The position numbers and the translations under genes are program-made. This document shows positions 11,473 through 23,447 of a stretch of DNA of 64,000 nucleotides, piece after piece (the stretch's first letter is position 1; each line of letters opens with the position of its first letter). Source of the DNA: Megalonaias nervosa (taxonomy: Eukaryota; Mollusca; Bivalvia; Unionida; Unionidae). The stretch covers positions 62,001-126,000 of the forward strand of contig JAECUM010003728.1 in assembly GCA_016617855.1 (NCBI GenBank), read 5' to 3'. The notes under the pieces are model-generated. The model saw only the letters and a program-made list of their open reading frames with translations. It was not told the DNA's origin and did not search any database.

Positions 11473-12759
11473 CTTTTACTTATCCCCGCTTTTGCACTTG
11501 TCCAAAATGATTTAGATTTATTGCAGAAATGAAACGCAAAAGAAATCGGGATTGATAAAAGTTTGATTTCACTCTGTCTGTAATGATTGACACATAGATA
11601 TCCAAGAGTTAAAAATGTACAGAAACAAGAAGTGGACCGCTACACGACATCAGGCATATGAGATCAAATGGGCATCTATCAAATAATAATCTGCTTCAGT
11701 CTGCGGAATATTTAAAACTTTGGTGTTTATTATTATATTATTCAGGGAGAATTTACCCCACATTATACTCATTGGTTTATTTCATACGTGTATTAGAGAA
11801 TTATCCGAGATTGTAGAATGGGATAGAACAATTTTATAAAGTTGGATTTATTTGTTAACCATTAAATAAAGATGGCTCTGTGAAGTTTGTTTTCTATTTA
11901 ATTTTAGAAGTTAAAGATCTGCCAATCATACATAATTAAAAACAGAAACACTTGTACAAAACTCAATAATAACCGTATCTGTCTCACTGTCTGCTTGTAC
12001 ATCTTTTTTCAAACTACTACGAAAGCTTATCTCTTTATTGAACACGAGACGAGAAATCTCAAATATATTATTGCTTAGATAACGACGATCAATCCCAGCT
12101 ATGAACAAAAAACTACTTTTGACATTTAAGTGTCATTTTCATCAATCTTCTTGAGATTTTCGTGTCAAGTGATGAATGACTCTTCAACAGGCAGCATGCA
12201 CAGTTTATGTTCAGATTGTTTTACATAATACAAAGATTAACTAATTGCAGCTATCATGGAGACTATAAACAAAAAAACAAAAAAAAAAACAATTTTAAAA
12301 AAGCTTGTGTTGGCATACACAGACTTAAAAACTAAATTTAATATGCATCTAATTATTTTCTAAACAGTTCAATGAAAAAATACAACGTGCAATATAGAAA
12401 CAGTATACATTTCTATTTAAAGATTTAATATAGAAATACTAATTAACACTGAAAAAGTAATTAAAAACCAGTGTAAAATTACATGCAGTGTCTTACAGCC
12501 TGACATCCTGACTATTCCTCTCTAAAGTTGGATAAGTTTTGCAAACTATCGGATATATTCTAGTGCTTTTGTCACCTATTCCATGTGTGATGTTGTGTTT
12601 TAAGCGTAACCAATATGCTAATTAATGAGCAGCATGTGTTCACAATTAAATGACAATTTTCTTTTAAAGCTCGATGTTGAAGTAGTTAATCCTGTCCTAA
12701 CGGTCACTTCAACTCAGCTGTCATCTGTTCACAGCGACCATTCTAATTCTTCCCGCAAA

Positions 12760-12764
<5 letters not shown>
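11473..12764. other. No gene seen
   Basis: AT-rich DNA with no recognisable coding or RNA features. The only open frames are short and lack domains. Confidence 0.5.

Positions 12765-12826
<62 letters not shown>
12765..12826. repeat. (TA)n microsatellite
   Basis: About 30 uninterrupted TA dinucleotides. Repeats of the same kind occur at 14796, 23411, 27389, 38009 and 53930. Confidence 0.95.
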
Positions 12827-12828
<2 letters not shown>

Positions 12829-13026
12829 CTGTATGTAATGGTCACATGGTTTTCACGGCCATTGGCCATGTTGTACCTAAACAAACAATGAGTATATTTC
12901 TGCCTAAAGCAGTCAATCTACAGTATCTGCATTGACTGTTCAGTCTATGCATACCAAAACTTTGCTTCATGATGAAGGCATTATTTCAGATACAGAATAT
13001 TATGTACAAAATCTGATCTGTCTTGT

Positions 13027-13029
<3 letters not shown>

Positions 13030-13106
<77 letters not shown>

Positions 13107-13179
13107 GGATTTATTACCTCAGCTTTAACAATTTTGCAGTCAAACCGCTATAATGTCTCTAGCGTGGCGGGCGCTCTAA

Positions 13180-13262
<83 letters not shown>
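13030..13262. repeat. Palindromic compound microsatellites (CA)n(TA)n(TG)n and (CA)n(TG)n around a SINE fragment
   Basis: At 13030-13102 a (CA)n run passes into a short (TA)n run and then (TG)n, so the tract is nearly self-complementary. At 13181-13262 an (AC)n run passes directly into (GT)n, again palindromic. Between them (13105-13181) is a piece of SINE family A on the - strand (GCTTTAACAATTTTGCAGTC). Such tracts can form cruciform or Z-DNA and are prone to length change. Confidence 0.9.
13105..13181 (-). repeat. SINE family A fragment, 3' part
   Basis: Reverse-strand match to the 3' body of the SINE at 11153 (GCTTTAACAATTTTGCAGTC, then an ATGTCT...GTGGC block). Its 3' end abuts the (TG)n tract on the left. 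The 5' side is lost at the (AC)n tract. Confidence 0.65.
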
Positions 13263-13264
<2 letters not shown>

Positions 13265-13313
13265 TAATTATGAATTTGTTGTGCAGTGCACATAAAGGAA
13301 TCTTTTTAAAGTA

Positions 13314-13346
<33 letters not shown>

Positions 13347-14699
13347 TTTGGTGCATGGTAATTGTTTAAAAAGCAAATTTAAAATGTTCAGCTGTGTAAA
13401 GCAGCGCGTTTGTTTTTCTTTTCGCAAGAACAGCCACAAGTGAGAGGTTTTACTCTAGTTGTCAAATCTGGTCTATTCTGATAAAATGAGTTTATTCGGT
13501 TATTTTTGCCAGGTCATAAGAAAGTTTCAGAAAAGGTAAATTCATGTAAAAGTGGACTTGCACTGGGTCTGCGATTAACTCCAAACTTACATAAGCCAGC
13601 TTCGATAGCAGAAAAAAATTTGAAATATATCACAACAGACACTGATTAGAAAGTAAACCAATGCATTTGCCAATGGAACTTACAAACTTGCAAACTCTGG
13701 ACTTAAGCATGTCTAGCAGCATGTGCTGAAAATTCCAAAGGCTAGAGTTGCTGACACTCTATTAGAAAGGTTCATCTTACGAAGCAAAAATCAAATTTGG
13801 GTTCTCTAAACTCTAACCGACTACGCAAAACCACTTCCTGGCGATCAATCGTTTCATTTGGGGTTGCAGCAGGAGGCTAAGTGTCAGGTATTTTATTTCC
13901 AGGCTGAATATCATTTTTTGCTATCCTAAGGTAATGTTTTATCAACTAACTTAATGGTCACAACTTTCTTTTTTATTGCACACAATAAAAAATTTAGAAT
14001 GAGTATTGTTTTTTTTCAGTTATTTAAGGGTTGGTCATCCCCTACCCCTCGCTTTTACTGCTGCAAAAAATAAATTAGTCCGTAACAGCATATGCACATC
14101 CCAACCCTTGAAAAAAATTAAATGCGTGGTCCCTAACATCATCTGCGGTGAGTTCACATGTACATTAAGACATAGGTCGATAAATCTGCCCCTCACCCAT
14201 GATGATATTGATTTTGGGGTTAGGAGCTGATATCACCTATTCATTAAAAGCTGCAATTATCTGAATCCAATCAGTGTGCATTTTATATTCTTACCGGTAT
14301 GTCTCGTAGCTTTGGACTGTAGGGTTCTTTTGACGACATGCACATTATATTTCCGGAGCAAATCCTATGTTTGGTGGCTTGTAAATCCACTTGGAATAGC
14401 ACAACCATCTGTCGTGAGGGCATTTTGAATTTTGCGCTAGATATGGCTGGTATCAAGTACTGGTATGTGTCTAAATTGTACGCAGGCTTGTTCCAGAAAG
14501 ATTTGCATGCTCCAAAATTGCACATTTTTATGAATAGGTGACATCATACCCAGGTATCATCCATTTGTATCAACACAGATTGGAAGAGGGAATTTATCGG
14601 AATACGTAAGAATAAACATGAACCAAACCCAATGCTGCAAGTGACAGTACATAACTAAAAACTACAAGGAAACCTTTGGAAATGAAATAATACACACAT
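13263..14699. other. No gene seen
   Basis: Contains a short (ATG)n run at about 13314-13335. No domain-bearing frame was recognised. Confidence 0.5.
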
Positions 14700-14790
14700 G
14701 AAAGATCATTATTTAATATGTATCATAATATGCCTCTTCAAAGCACTACTTTGTCCAAACATCACAAACTTCAAATTTGAATGGTTTTTC

Positions 14791-14858
<68 letters not shown>

Positions 14859-15190
14859 GCATTTGAATTATTTCCAGCTATGTACCCTCAAGTACATAAT
14901 TAAATCACTGCTATCCCTGCACAATTTATCACATTTGTCTCTGATATGTATCTTGAAGCGCCTTATCAAATGATAACGCGGCTTAAACGCTTTCTCATAA
15001 ACTTTACATTTGAATGCTTTCTCTCCAGTATGTATCCTTATCTGCATGTTCAAATCACCACTTTGCATAAACATTTGATCATAATCTTCACATTTTCAGC
15101 ACGTATTGTCAAGTGTATCCAAAACATTGTATCACAAACTTCACATTTGAAGTTTTTATTTCTGATATGTACCATCATGAGTGGTCACTA
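14700..15190 (-). pseudogene. C2H2 zinc-finger array relic split by a (TA)n tract
   Basis: Read on the - strand, finger remnants appear in sequence. There is NFKCEVCDTMF, then CEDYDQMF...IRIHTGEKAFKCKV, then CDKLCRDSSDLIMYLRVH with a stop. The (TA)n tract at 14796-14856 follows, and then another remnant (KPFKFEVCD). Several Cys and His ligands are replaced, linkers are broken and stops interrupt the frame. The tract lies where a linker or finger start would be. The array resembles the ones at 25.0 and 45.7 kb and is probably a dead paralogue. Confidence 0.75.
14796..14856. repeat. (TA)n microsatellite inside the zinc-finger relic
   Basis: About 30 TA units flanked on both sides by recognisable finger code on the - strand. 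Confidence 0.95.
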
Positions 15191-15299
15191 GATTAAATGG
15201 AATGAAGCTGTCTGCCAGAATAAATGCCAGAATAAAAGTAGTTACCAGATTACCAAAATAATAGACTTTTTTCTCTTTTCAAACATATTTCGGCTTAGA

Positions 15300-15965
15300 T
15301 CTTTAATGTAATGTAAGCATACAGACCATTTCAATTTTATGCATTTGTAAGCAAACTTGGTGTCTTGTTTGCAACTTAAACACTTGCAGTAAAGATTGAC
15401 ATTGATATTTAACTTAATTTACATTAAGACAGTTATACGGATATACTTTATCTGTAATTACATGGATATTATATAAATCTGAACAAAGAAAAAATTCGAA
15501 CATTCTGTCGAGACTCGAATATGTTCATCCAGGCAGCGGCTATTCATGTCCTGTGACTTTTCAATGGGCCTATCACTAATATTGAACGCTCCTTTGTATC
15601 ATAAGCATTTAAGTTTTGTGATTTTAATGCAGTTGGCAATTTGGGATTATTACACATTGGTATTCAGCAGTGCTGATAAGAGAGCTCAGAGAAGAGACAT
15701 CTTTGAACGAGTACATCTTTGCTCAATAAACATTCTGAGACACTTACGTGATACATTTTTGTCCCCCTCACTTCATATAAAACAAAGATTGAGTCTCTTT
15801 TCACAGATTTAGTAATGAAATGTTAGCATGTAGATGCCATTTATTTTTGTACTTGCAATCGAAATTGGTGTCTTGATTGCAACTCAAACATTTTGCAGTA
15901 AAGTGTGACGTCAATATTTAACTTAAATTACATTAAGACACATATAGGGATGTAATTGACCAGAA
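15300..15965. repeat. Local direct duplication, about 150 bp, 0.5 kb apart
   Basis: 15300-15465 and about 15805-15965 share, in order, a TGTAAGCAxAC- or TGTTAGCAT-type start, TTGGTGTCTTG(T/A)TTGCAACT, GCAGTAAAG, ATATTTAACTTAA(A)TT and ACATTAAGACA. The intervening 340 bases show no gene. Either a local segmental duplication or two copies of a dispersed repeat would explain it. Confidence 0.6.
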
Positions 15966-16099
15966 ACTGAAAGTTTTACATATAAATTATATCGATTGGA
16001 ACATATTTATCAGTTGGAAAGGTTAGTGGCTCAAAGGCATTCATTTGTCAATCTGTTTCAAGAAATTCTGGCAAGCCAACTTGTATAATTTTGCACAAT

Positions 16100-16920
16100 G
16101 ATGAAAGAACTTTAAAAAGTTGTGATGTACCGAACAGACATTCCTTGGAAATGACAAGACGTTCAACTTGGATGCAATGCATGTAACTGTTACATGCTGT
16201 AATCATGTAACAGTGATCAGGACAGAGACAGGAGATCTGCCACTTTTCTTAGGCTCATTGTTTATACATGACAACAGTGATTATGAAACATACTCTCATT
16301 TCTTTATGCATTTAACACCTCAGTTACATAATGTTGACACATGTGACCTCAGTCACCTGGTAACTGAAAGTGATGATAATAGAGCCACTTTGAAAGCTAC
16401 TGTATTTGCATTTCGTGATTCAAACTATGTTCTTTGCACTTATCTCGGAGAAAACACAAAACAGAAAATGACAGACGATATTGTCGCCAGGAACATCATC
16501 CTTGGAAAAAATATTTGGAGAAAACGGTTCGTAACTGCTGACAACATTGTTTAATATGATGTAAAAGCAGACGACATCCATGGCTTCATTTGCAGCTTTT
16601 CGGCAAATTTTCGCACATACTATGATCAACAGTTAAAATATCCAATAAAGCTCAATATATATGTACCCTCAAATGAAGGTAAAATCGACAAATCTTGGAC
16701 AAATAACAATAGTATGTCAATCACATGCTCACCACTGTATTAATGGCGTTCAGACAATGGTTGAAAGGCAATTCAAGGGACTGCGATGGACGATAGTTGG
16801 AGCCAGGCAGTTTAGACTAGCAAAAACGCTGACATTTTTTGGGCTCACAAAAGTCTCTTGGCCTCAAAATCTAACAAAGACAGACTCATTACTTGAAGTT
16901 TCGGAAATTTGTTAGATAAG
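16100..16920 (+). pseudogene. MULE-type transposase-like relic
   Basis: The frame from about 16140 reads TFNLDAMHVTVTCCNH, then LPLFLGSLFIHDNSDYETYSHFF, TESDDNRATLKAT and LCTYLGENTKQKMTDDI. It stops at 16552-16554. From memory, this order matches the MULE-type transposase-like domain common in mollusc and cnidarian genomes: a DxTFNLG-type strand, then P-FLGP...H...TYH-FF, then a D-E-AL region, then LC-RH-E-N. Beyond the stop, EGKIDKSWTNNNS (about 16676-16715) and LRWTIVGARQFRLAK (about 16777-16821) lie in other frames and match later parts of the same family. Several conserved positions are changed (for example RHL to TYL). It is dead, with at least two frame breaks. Confidence 0.6.
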
Positions 16921-17381
16921 ACTCTAAATAAATAACATCAACCAACGTAATGAATAACTTGTTCTACAAGTTGCCATTAGTAGAACAAAGTAAAAAGCAT
17001 GGACATAGAAAAAGAAGTATGAATGAAAGAACCCAGACTATAAAATCAGGGCATACAATGCTAACATCATGGACCAAGACCGCAGGTTATTATTGGAGTG
17101 AAATATTTGTATAAGCGTATGACAATGTTAGGTTATTGGAACCTCAACAGCTGAGAACTCAATTATATTTAACTGAGATTGCCTTTTGGCAAATACTGTT
17201 TTAATTGGAGTACAACTGGTCAATGATATGTACTCAATATGCTTGAGGGTTTTGCTTTTTTTTAATAAAAAATCAATGAAATGTTTTCCTTTCTTCTGAG
17301 GTGAATAATAGCATTCATTCCTCTTTCCAGTACTACATTCCTTTCAAACTCAATAGTCTAATGTTAATTATGTTATGACAA
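16921..17381. other. No gene seen
   Basis: AT-rich spacer between the transposase relic and the LINE insertion. Confidence 0.5.
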
Positions 17382-18183
17382 ACTGTTTTGCATTACAGTG
17401 AAATGATATTGATGGTTTAGCTGGTGACGAAAAAGAACTAGCTGACTTGGTTGAGCGCCACAACACAACCTCCACAGCATACTGTATGAAGATAAGACCG
17501 AACAAAAAAACTGATGACAAACAACACCAATGGCATCAGTGCAGAAATAAAGGTCAGTGGACAGAAGCTGAAAAGAGTCACAAGCTTCAAGTACTTGGGA
17601 TCAATTATCACAGATAAGGGCTCCAAACCAGAACTACTTTACATATTGCCCAGACAACAGCAGCAATAACAAGGCTGAGACCAATATGGAAAGATACCAA
17701 CATTGCTTTTGGTTCCAAAATAAGTCTGATGCACTCGATTGTCATATCCACCTTACTGTATGCTTGTGAAACATGGACGCTCACATCAGATCTACAAAGA
17801 AGGATTCAAACCTTCGAAATGAGATGCTACCGCAAGATCTCGGGCATCTCATACATTGACCATGTAACCAACAAAGAAGTCTACAACAACATCCATTGAG
17901 CTACCGGATCCTATGAAGACCTCTTGACCACTGTAAAAAAGCACAAACTGAAGTGGTAAGGTCATGTTTCAAGATCATCTGGAATGGCAAAAACAATCTT
18001 GCAAGGCACAGTGTGAGGGTGTAGAATAAAAGGAGACAGAAAAAGAGGTGGGAAGACAACAATAAGGAGTGGACAGGCGTTGAATATGGAGATTCCCAAA
18101 GGGCAGTAGAGAACTGGAAAAGATGGAGAGAACTGGTTGTAAAGTTAACTGTGGTGCCCCAACGACCTCTTGGGTTAAGGGAT

Positions 18184-18216
<33 letters not shown>

Positions 18217-18241
18217 CACTGTTTTGCATTAAAGTTAAATG
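17382..18241 (+). mobile_element. 5'-truncated non-LTR retrotransposon with 24-bp target duplication
   Basis: The insert spans 17406-18217. It starts inside the reverse transcriptase just after the YADD box (DIDGLAGDEKELADLV) and continues through LYACETWTLTSDLQRRIQTF, EMRCYRKISGISYIDHVT and a C-terminal RWEDNNKEW region. It ends in a (GAT)n tail at about 18181-18216. Several indels and stops interrupt the frame. The flanks 17382-17405 and 18218-18241 are direct repeats (ACTGTTTTGCATTA...AATG) matching at 22 of 24 positions. Together these are the hallmarks of target-primed reverse transcription. The clade is not assigned. Confidence 0.85.
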
Positions 18242-18563
18242 TAGTGTCTTTTCTTAATGGGAATTATTATGGTGCAGTGTTTAACATCAATGTTACATAA
18301 CAATGTTTTTATTTTTTTTAATGCACTGTGTATTCATATTTGTCCTGTGTCTTCCTAGAAAATCAATAATGCTAGCTTTTATTTCCTTTCTATATTATGC
18401 ACATATTTTAATTTGTATCACTATGAATTTGATTTAACTTAATTCATAACAAATGTAATCAAATAATCATTGCTTATCTTTTTTAGCAGAATTTTGGTGG
18501 TAAAATACAATTTTTCTATTGTCTTCTATATGAGGTGAATTTGGGCAGCAAGAAACCTACCTA
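18242..18563. other. No gene seen
   Basis: AT-rich spacer leading into the minisatellite. Confidence 0.5.
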
Positions 18564-20091
18564 GCTGATCCTACCAGTGCAAGACTATGATGCTGATCCT
18601 ACCCATGTAAGACTGATGCTGATTCTACCCATGGAAGACATTGATGCTGATCCTACATTTGCAAGACTATAATGCTGATCCTATCCATGTAAGACTATAA
18701 TGCTGATTCTACCCATGTAAGACTATAATGCTGATTCTACCCGTGTAAGACTGATACTGATCCTACTGTTGCAAGACTATGATGCTGATCCTACCCATGT
18801 AAGACCATGATACTGATCCTGCCGATGTAAGACTATGATGCTGATCCTACCCATGTAAGACTATGATGCTGATCCTACCCATGTAAGGCTATGATGCTGA
18901 TAATACCCATGTAAGACTATGCTGCTGATAATACCCATGTAAGACTAATGCTGATCCTACCCAAGTAAGACTATGATGCTCATCCTACCCATGTAAGAAT
19001 ATGATGCTGATCCTACCCATGTAAGACTATAATGCTGATTCTACCCATGTAAGACCATAATGCTGATCCTACCCATGTAAGAATGATACTGATCCTACCG
19101 ACGTAAGACTATGATGATGATCCTACCTATGTAAGACCATGATGCTGATCCTACCCATGTAAGACTATGATGATGATCCTACCCATGTAAGACTATGGTT
19201 CTGATCCTACCTGTGTAAGACTGATGCTGATCACACCAGTGTATGACTATGATGCTCATCCTACCCATGTATGACTATGATGCTGATCCTCCCCATGTAT
19301 GATAATGATGCTGATCCTATCCATGGAAGACTATAATGCTGCTTCTACCCATGTAAGACTGTGATAATGATCCTACCCATGTATGAATATCATGCTGATC
19401 CTATCCATGTAAGACTATAATGCTGATCCTACTCATGCAGCACTATGATACTGATCCTAACCAAGTAAGACTATGATTCTACCCATGTAAGGCTGATGCT
19501 GATCCTACCCATGTAAGACTATGATACTGATCCTACTCATGTAAGACCATAATTCTGATCCTACTCGTGTAAGACTATGATCATGATCTTTACCCATGTA
19601 AGACCATAATTCTGATCCTACCCATGCAAGACTACGATGCTGATCCTACCCATGCAAGACTATGATGCTGATCCTACCCATGTAAGACTATGATATTGAT
19701 TCTACCCATGTATGACTATGATACTGATCCTACGAATGTAAGACTATGATACTGATCCTACCCATGTAAGACTATGATACTGATCCTACCCATGTAAGAC
19801 TATGATACTGATTCTACCCATGTATGACTATAATATGGATCCTACCCATGTAAGACTATGATACTGATCCTACCGACGTAAGACTATGATGATGATCTTA
19901 CCCATGTAAGACTATGATACTGATTCTACCCATGTATGATTATAATACTGATTCTACCCATGTAAGACTATGATACTGATCCTACCCATGTAAGACTATG
20001 ATACTCATCCTACCCATGTAAGAATATGATACTGATCCTACTTATGCAAGACTATGATACTGATCCTACCCATGTAAGACTATAGTTCTGA
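18564..20091. repeat. 28-bp minisatellite, main block
   Basis: Roughly 55 tandem units of about 28 bp with core CTGATCCTACCCATGTAAGA followed by CTATGATG or CTATGATA. Units vary by point changes and by small deletions of about 2-3 bp. The unit length is not a multiple of three and stops abound, so it is not coding. Sub-variants (ATGCTG versus ATACTG) cluster, the ATACTG form being commoner to the right. Confidence 0.95.
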
Positions 20092-21206
20092 ATCTGCAGT
20101 GTTTCCCTTTACGCACATTTGCGCATCAGGGATACACACTGGAGAAAATTGACGCACATGATTTTTTACCGTGCGTTTTTTTGACGTAAAGGATTTGCAA
20201 AATGCAATCAGGATTTATTTAATATCCAGTGTGTTGGATTAGGGATGGCATCGTGTATACTTTGAGCATAGGCATAGTCTGGTTCCCTGTTTCGTATGCT
20301 CCCTGCGTTGCACTCTGCTACACGGAGCATATGAAGCAGAAAACCAGACTAGCATAGGCAATGTTATGACAGAGTAGCTTCCCCTAATCTCGCGAGCTCT
20401 CAAGCGATTTCCATCGAGCTCAGCAGGATGTCGTCCAGATGTTTAACCTCAATGCTTGTTGCACTAAAATGTGATCTCCAGTTTAAAAAGGCGTGCACTT
20501 AGAATCATTAGCGAAGAAAGTGAAAGAAGCAGAACATGAAAAGTAACTGTGGATCTGACTTTAATGAAAAATGGAGAAAATAATTCCCTTGACTGGAATA
20601 CAGCACATCCATTGGGATTACTGGTGTGACTTCTGATCTCGTGATTGCGAAGACTGCACAAGTGAATAATACTTTCGTGACAGTGTTTAAGAATTTTAAA
20701 AAATCTGCCCTTGTTCACCACAAGATATCTTTTGAACACATTATCACCCAAGACATTCGTTCGGAACAAAGAAATACGTAAACTTGCAGAGACAAATCCA
20801 TTATTTGGATTACAAATTCAGGGGGTCGTTGCAGATTTATTTAACTTTGCTGCAATGAAAGAAAGATCTAAAAGTTCAAGTGTAACTTATTAAAGAGACG
20901 ATGAATCATTGACCTCTTTGATTTTTGGATAAATGTGTTTTAGGACGAAGTACAATGAAACCGATGATAGTACCCATTTTATGACAGGCAGTAAATTAAG
21001 TGTCATTTGGTTAAAAAGATTTATTTGGATTTTTTTATTGGCTTATATGCAATGTGTTGGTCTATAATATTGTTACAAAAAGATTATAAAGAGACTGTTA
21101 AAAGTATGACTTTAAACTAAAGGAAAATGAACTAATAAAATTATCCTTTGAATGGACAATGCATTTGTGTGTTAATTGTGTGTGTTGGTTTATTTTTTTG
21201 TATTTT

Positions 21207-21245
<39 letters not shown>

Positions 21246-21413
21246 TTGTGCAAGTTGCAATATCCTATTTCAGCTGAAAAAGTATGGATCAGGTGAAAAT
21301 TTGTCAGTACATTTTTGACCCTCCCCCCATTTTTTATTTGACCCTTCCCCCCAGTTCTGACACCAAGGTTTTTTTTTTTGACCCTCAGTTTTACACCCCT
21401 GGGGGATACACTG
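20092..21413. mobile_element. hAT-like DNA transposon insertion within the minisatellite
   Basis: The minisatellite is interrupted by about 1.32 kb. The 8-mer AGTTCTGA occurs at 20084-20091 and again at 21414-21421, after which the satellite resumes in phase. The inner ends are CAGTGTTTCCC at 20097 and, on the opposite strand at the right, CAGTGTATCCC, a 10/11 match. Eight-base duplications and CAGTG-type termini are typical of hAT elements. Five extra bases (ATCTG) separate the left duplication from the left terminus. Repeated TTTGACCCT motifs lie near the right end, and a (GA)n run sits at 21207-21241. No transposase is recognised, so it is likely non-autonomous or decayed. Confidence 0.7.
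20275..20353. repeat. Inverted repeat inside the hAT-like element
   Basis: AGTCTGGTT and TCGTATGCTCC on the left arm are matched on the right by GGAGCATATGA and AACCAGACT in reverse complement (one mismatch), around a central GTTGCACTCTGC. This may be a nested small palindromic element. Confidence 0.6.
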
Positions 21414-21505
21414 AGTTCTGATCCTACCCATGCAAGACTATGATGCTAATCCTACCCATGTTAAACTGATACTGACCCTATCCATGTAAAATGATGATGC
21501 TGACA
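21414..21505. repeat. 28-bp minisatellite, right remnant
   Basis: About three diverged units continue the array after the transposon insertion. Confidence 0.85.
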
Positions 21506-23403
21506 ATGCATGACAGAAAGTGGGAGATCAATGAAGATGACGAATGAAGGTATATGTGTCTTTGATGTATACATGCCAAGTTTGCTGGGACCAAATCAGG
21601 GAGATCAGTGTTCACAATTAGGGAGATTAGGTCCAAATCAGGGAGATTAGTGTAATGACCATTTCTGTCATACATTTAAGTGTGAATGTGTACATCATAC
21701 CATAGCTAAGTGAATTTTTAACTATGAAAAGAAAAAATAAGTAAAGCACTTTAAGATATCTATGAAATATATCAAATTTACACAAATAATCAGTTTTATA
21801 ATACATTTTAGTTAACATGTCAATTGTAATTAAAAGCACATCCATCTTATAATTCATATTATTACCTCTTCTATAACTGTTACACACCATAATCAAGAAA
21901 ATAATGATTAAAATTCACTCACTCATCTCCAACATCTGAGAATTCCTAAAATTCTTCATCTTCTGCAGGGGTCACGCTACCAGGCAAAGTGGGCGATTAA
22001 GTAGCCTAAAAAATGTAAACTTTGCCTTCTTCTGTTAGGAAAGTGAAAACGATTTCGCCCTGCGATTTTTTTAGAGGTACATTGACAAATTATACCTTTT
22101 GAGATGCCCCCTCGCCTTAGGCAGGTTTATTTTAGTATTGTGTTGTAGTGAAAGGTATTCTTCAAGCCATCAGTAGGCCTAGCTAGACCTAGTTTTGATA
22201 TCAATTACGCTGACAAACAACCTCTTGCACATTCACAGGCATTTGTTTTAATAATTGATTGACCATTAACCATTTCCCGAGTTGGCAACTATGGCCCCTA
22301 TCACTACCCAATTTACACATGTTATCCTTTGATGACAAAAACATACAAACTTGTGTTTCAAAATTTTAACAATAGTATCTATATAGCAATTTGTGTTTTA
22401 GAATAAATCGGTGATCTGGATATTTTAACTGCCTCTTGTACACTATTTCGTCATAAAATTAGTATGAAACTGTAAGTGTACCAGTAATGGGGAAAAAATG
22501 GCGGACATCACTATGTCTGGGAAGTACCAGTTTATTAGATTGTCCGTTTTCGTAAATCATCGAGCAAATATGTGAAAAATATACAATTCATAGAATGCAA
22601 AGCCTAGGTATTATGTTATTTAAGATTTAACTTTAAAATGCAATTATATAGGTCAGAAACGTATGGGACATTGGTATATTGTGGAATTTGCGAGAAGCAT
22701 TGTAAGGTCAAAATTGTTTTCTGACGGGACTCGTATTTATGAAAATACGGAAAAAAGCTGTGAAGCAGATAATATTTAATCAATGCCTAAAATTAATACA
22801 AGTATGTAGAAAAATAAATAAACCATAAATCTGCAATCCTATCATGGACTGTTGTAATGAAGCTATATAAAGTGAGTGATTACATTACGAAAACCCCTCC
22901 TTCTAAAAACAGATGCACTCATGTCTGTGTTGATTTGTTTGGAAAGAGGGGTTTAGTTCACATACCGATTATAAATGAGCCATGTCTGTAATTTTACGCA
23001 TTTTAGTGTGTTATGTACGAATGGTTACGGTAATGTTTTATCAGCAACAAAGAAATGAGGGCACTTGTGCATTTGCCCTCATGTACATGGTACTGGGGTT
23101 GTGTCAAATGCACTTAGTGCCATTAATGTGAACTTTTAAAAAGAATTTTTAAAAAAAAAAAACACACAAATATATTTTAAAAAATTGATTAAGGGTACAG
23201 TAGTTGATTAAGCATTTTAACCAACTTTCAATTATAATAATGGAATCTAGTTACTCAGTTAAATTTTGTTACAATGCAGTTTCTATTATTCTCTTTTAGA
23301 GTCATATGGCCAAAATAACTAAGACAATTTTCGACTAGAAAATAAAATATTGCTTAAATCCAATGTTAAATGCAAATATGAATTCAAATAAGAGAACCCA
23401 CAT

Positions 23404-23447
<44 letters not shown>

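Noticed and set aside
13023..13439. Open frames made of alternating His-Thr or Cys-Val
   Set aside because: They are translations of (CA)n/(TG)n tracts, not proteins. Frames of Ile-Tyr at 12.7, 14.8 and 27.4 kb are (TA)n in the same way.
18564..20091. Regularly spaced repeats suggestive of a CRISPR-like array
   Set aside because: The units are directly tandem with no unique spacers and vary continuously. It is a minisatellite in eukaryotic DNA. The same holds for 51581-52285.
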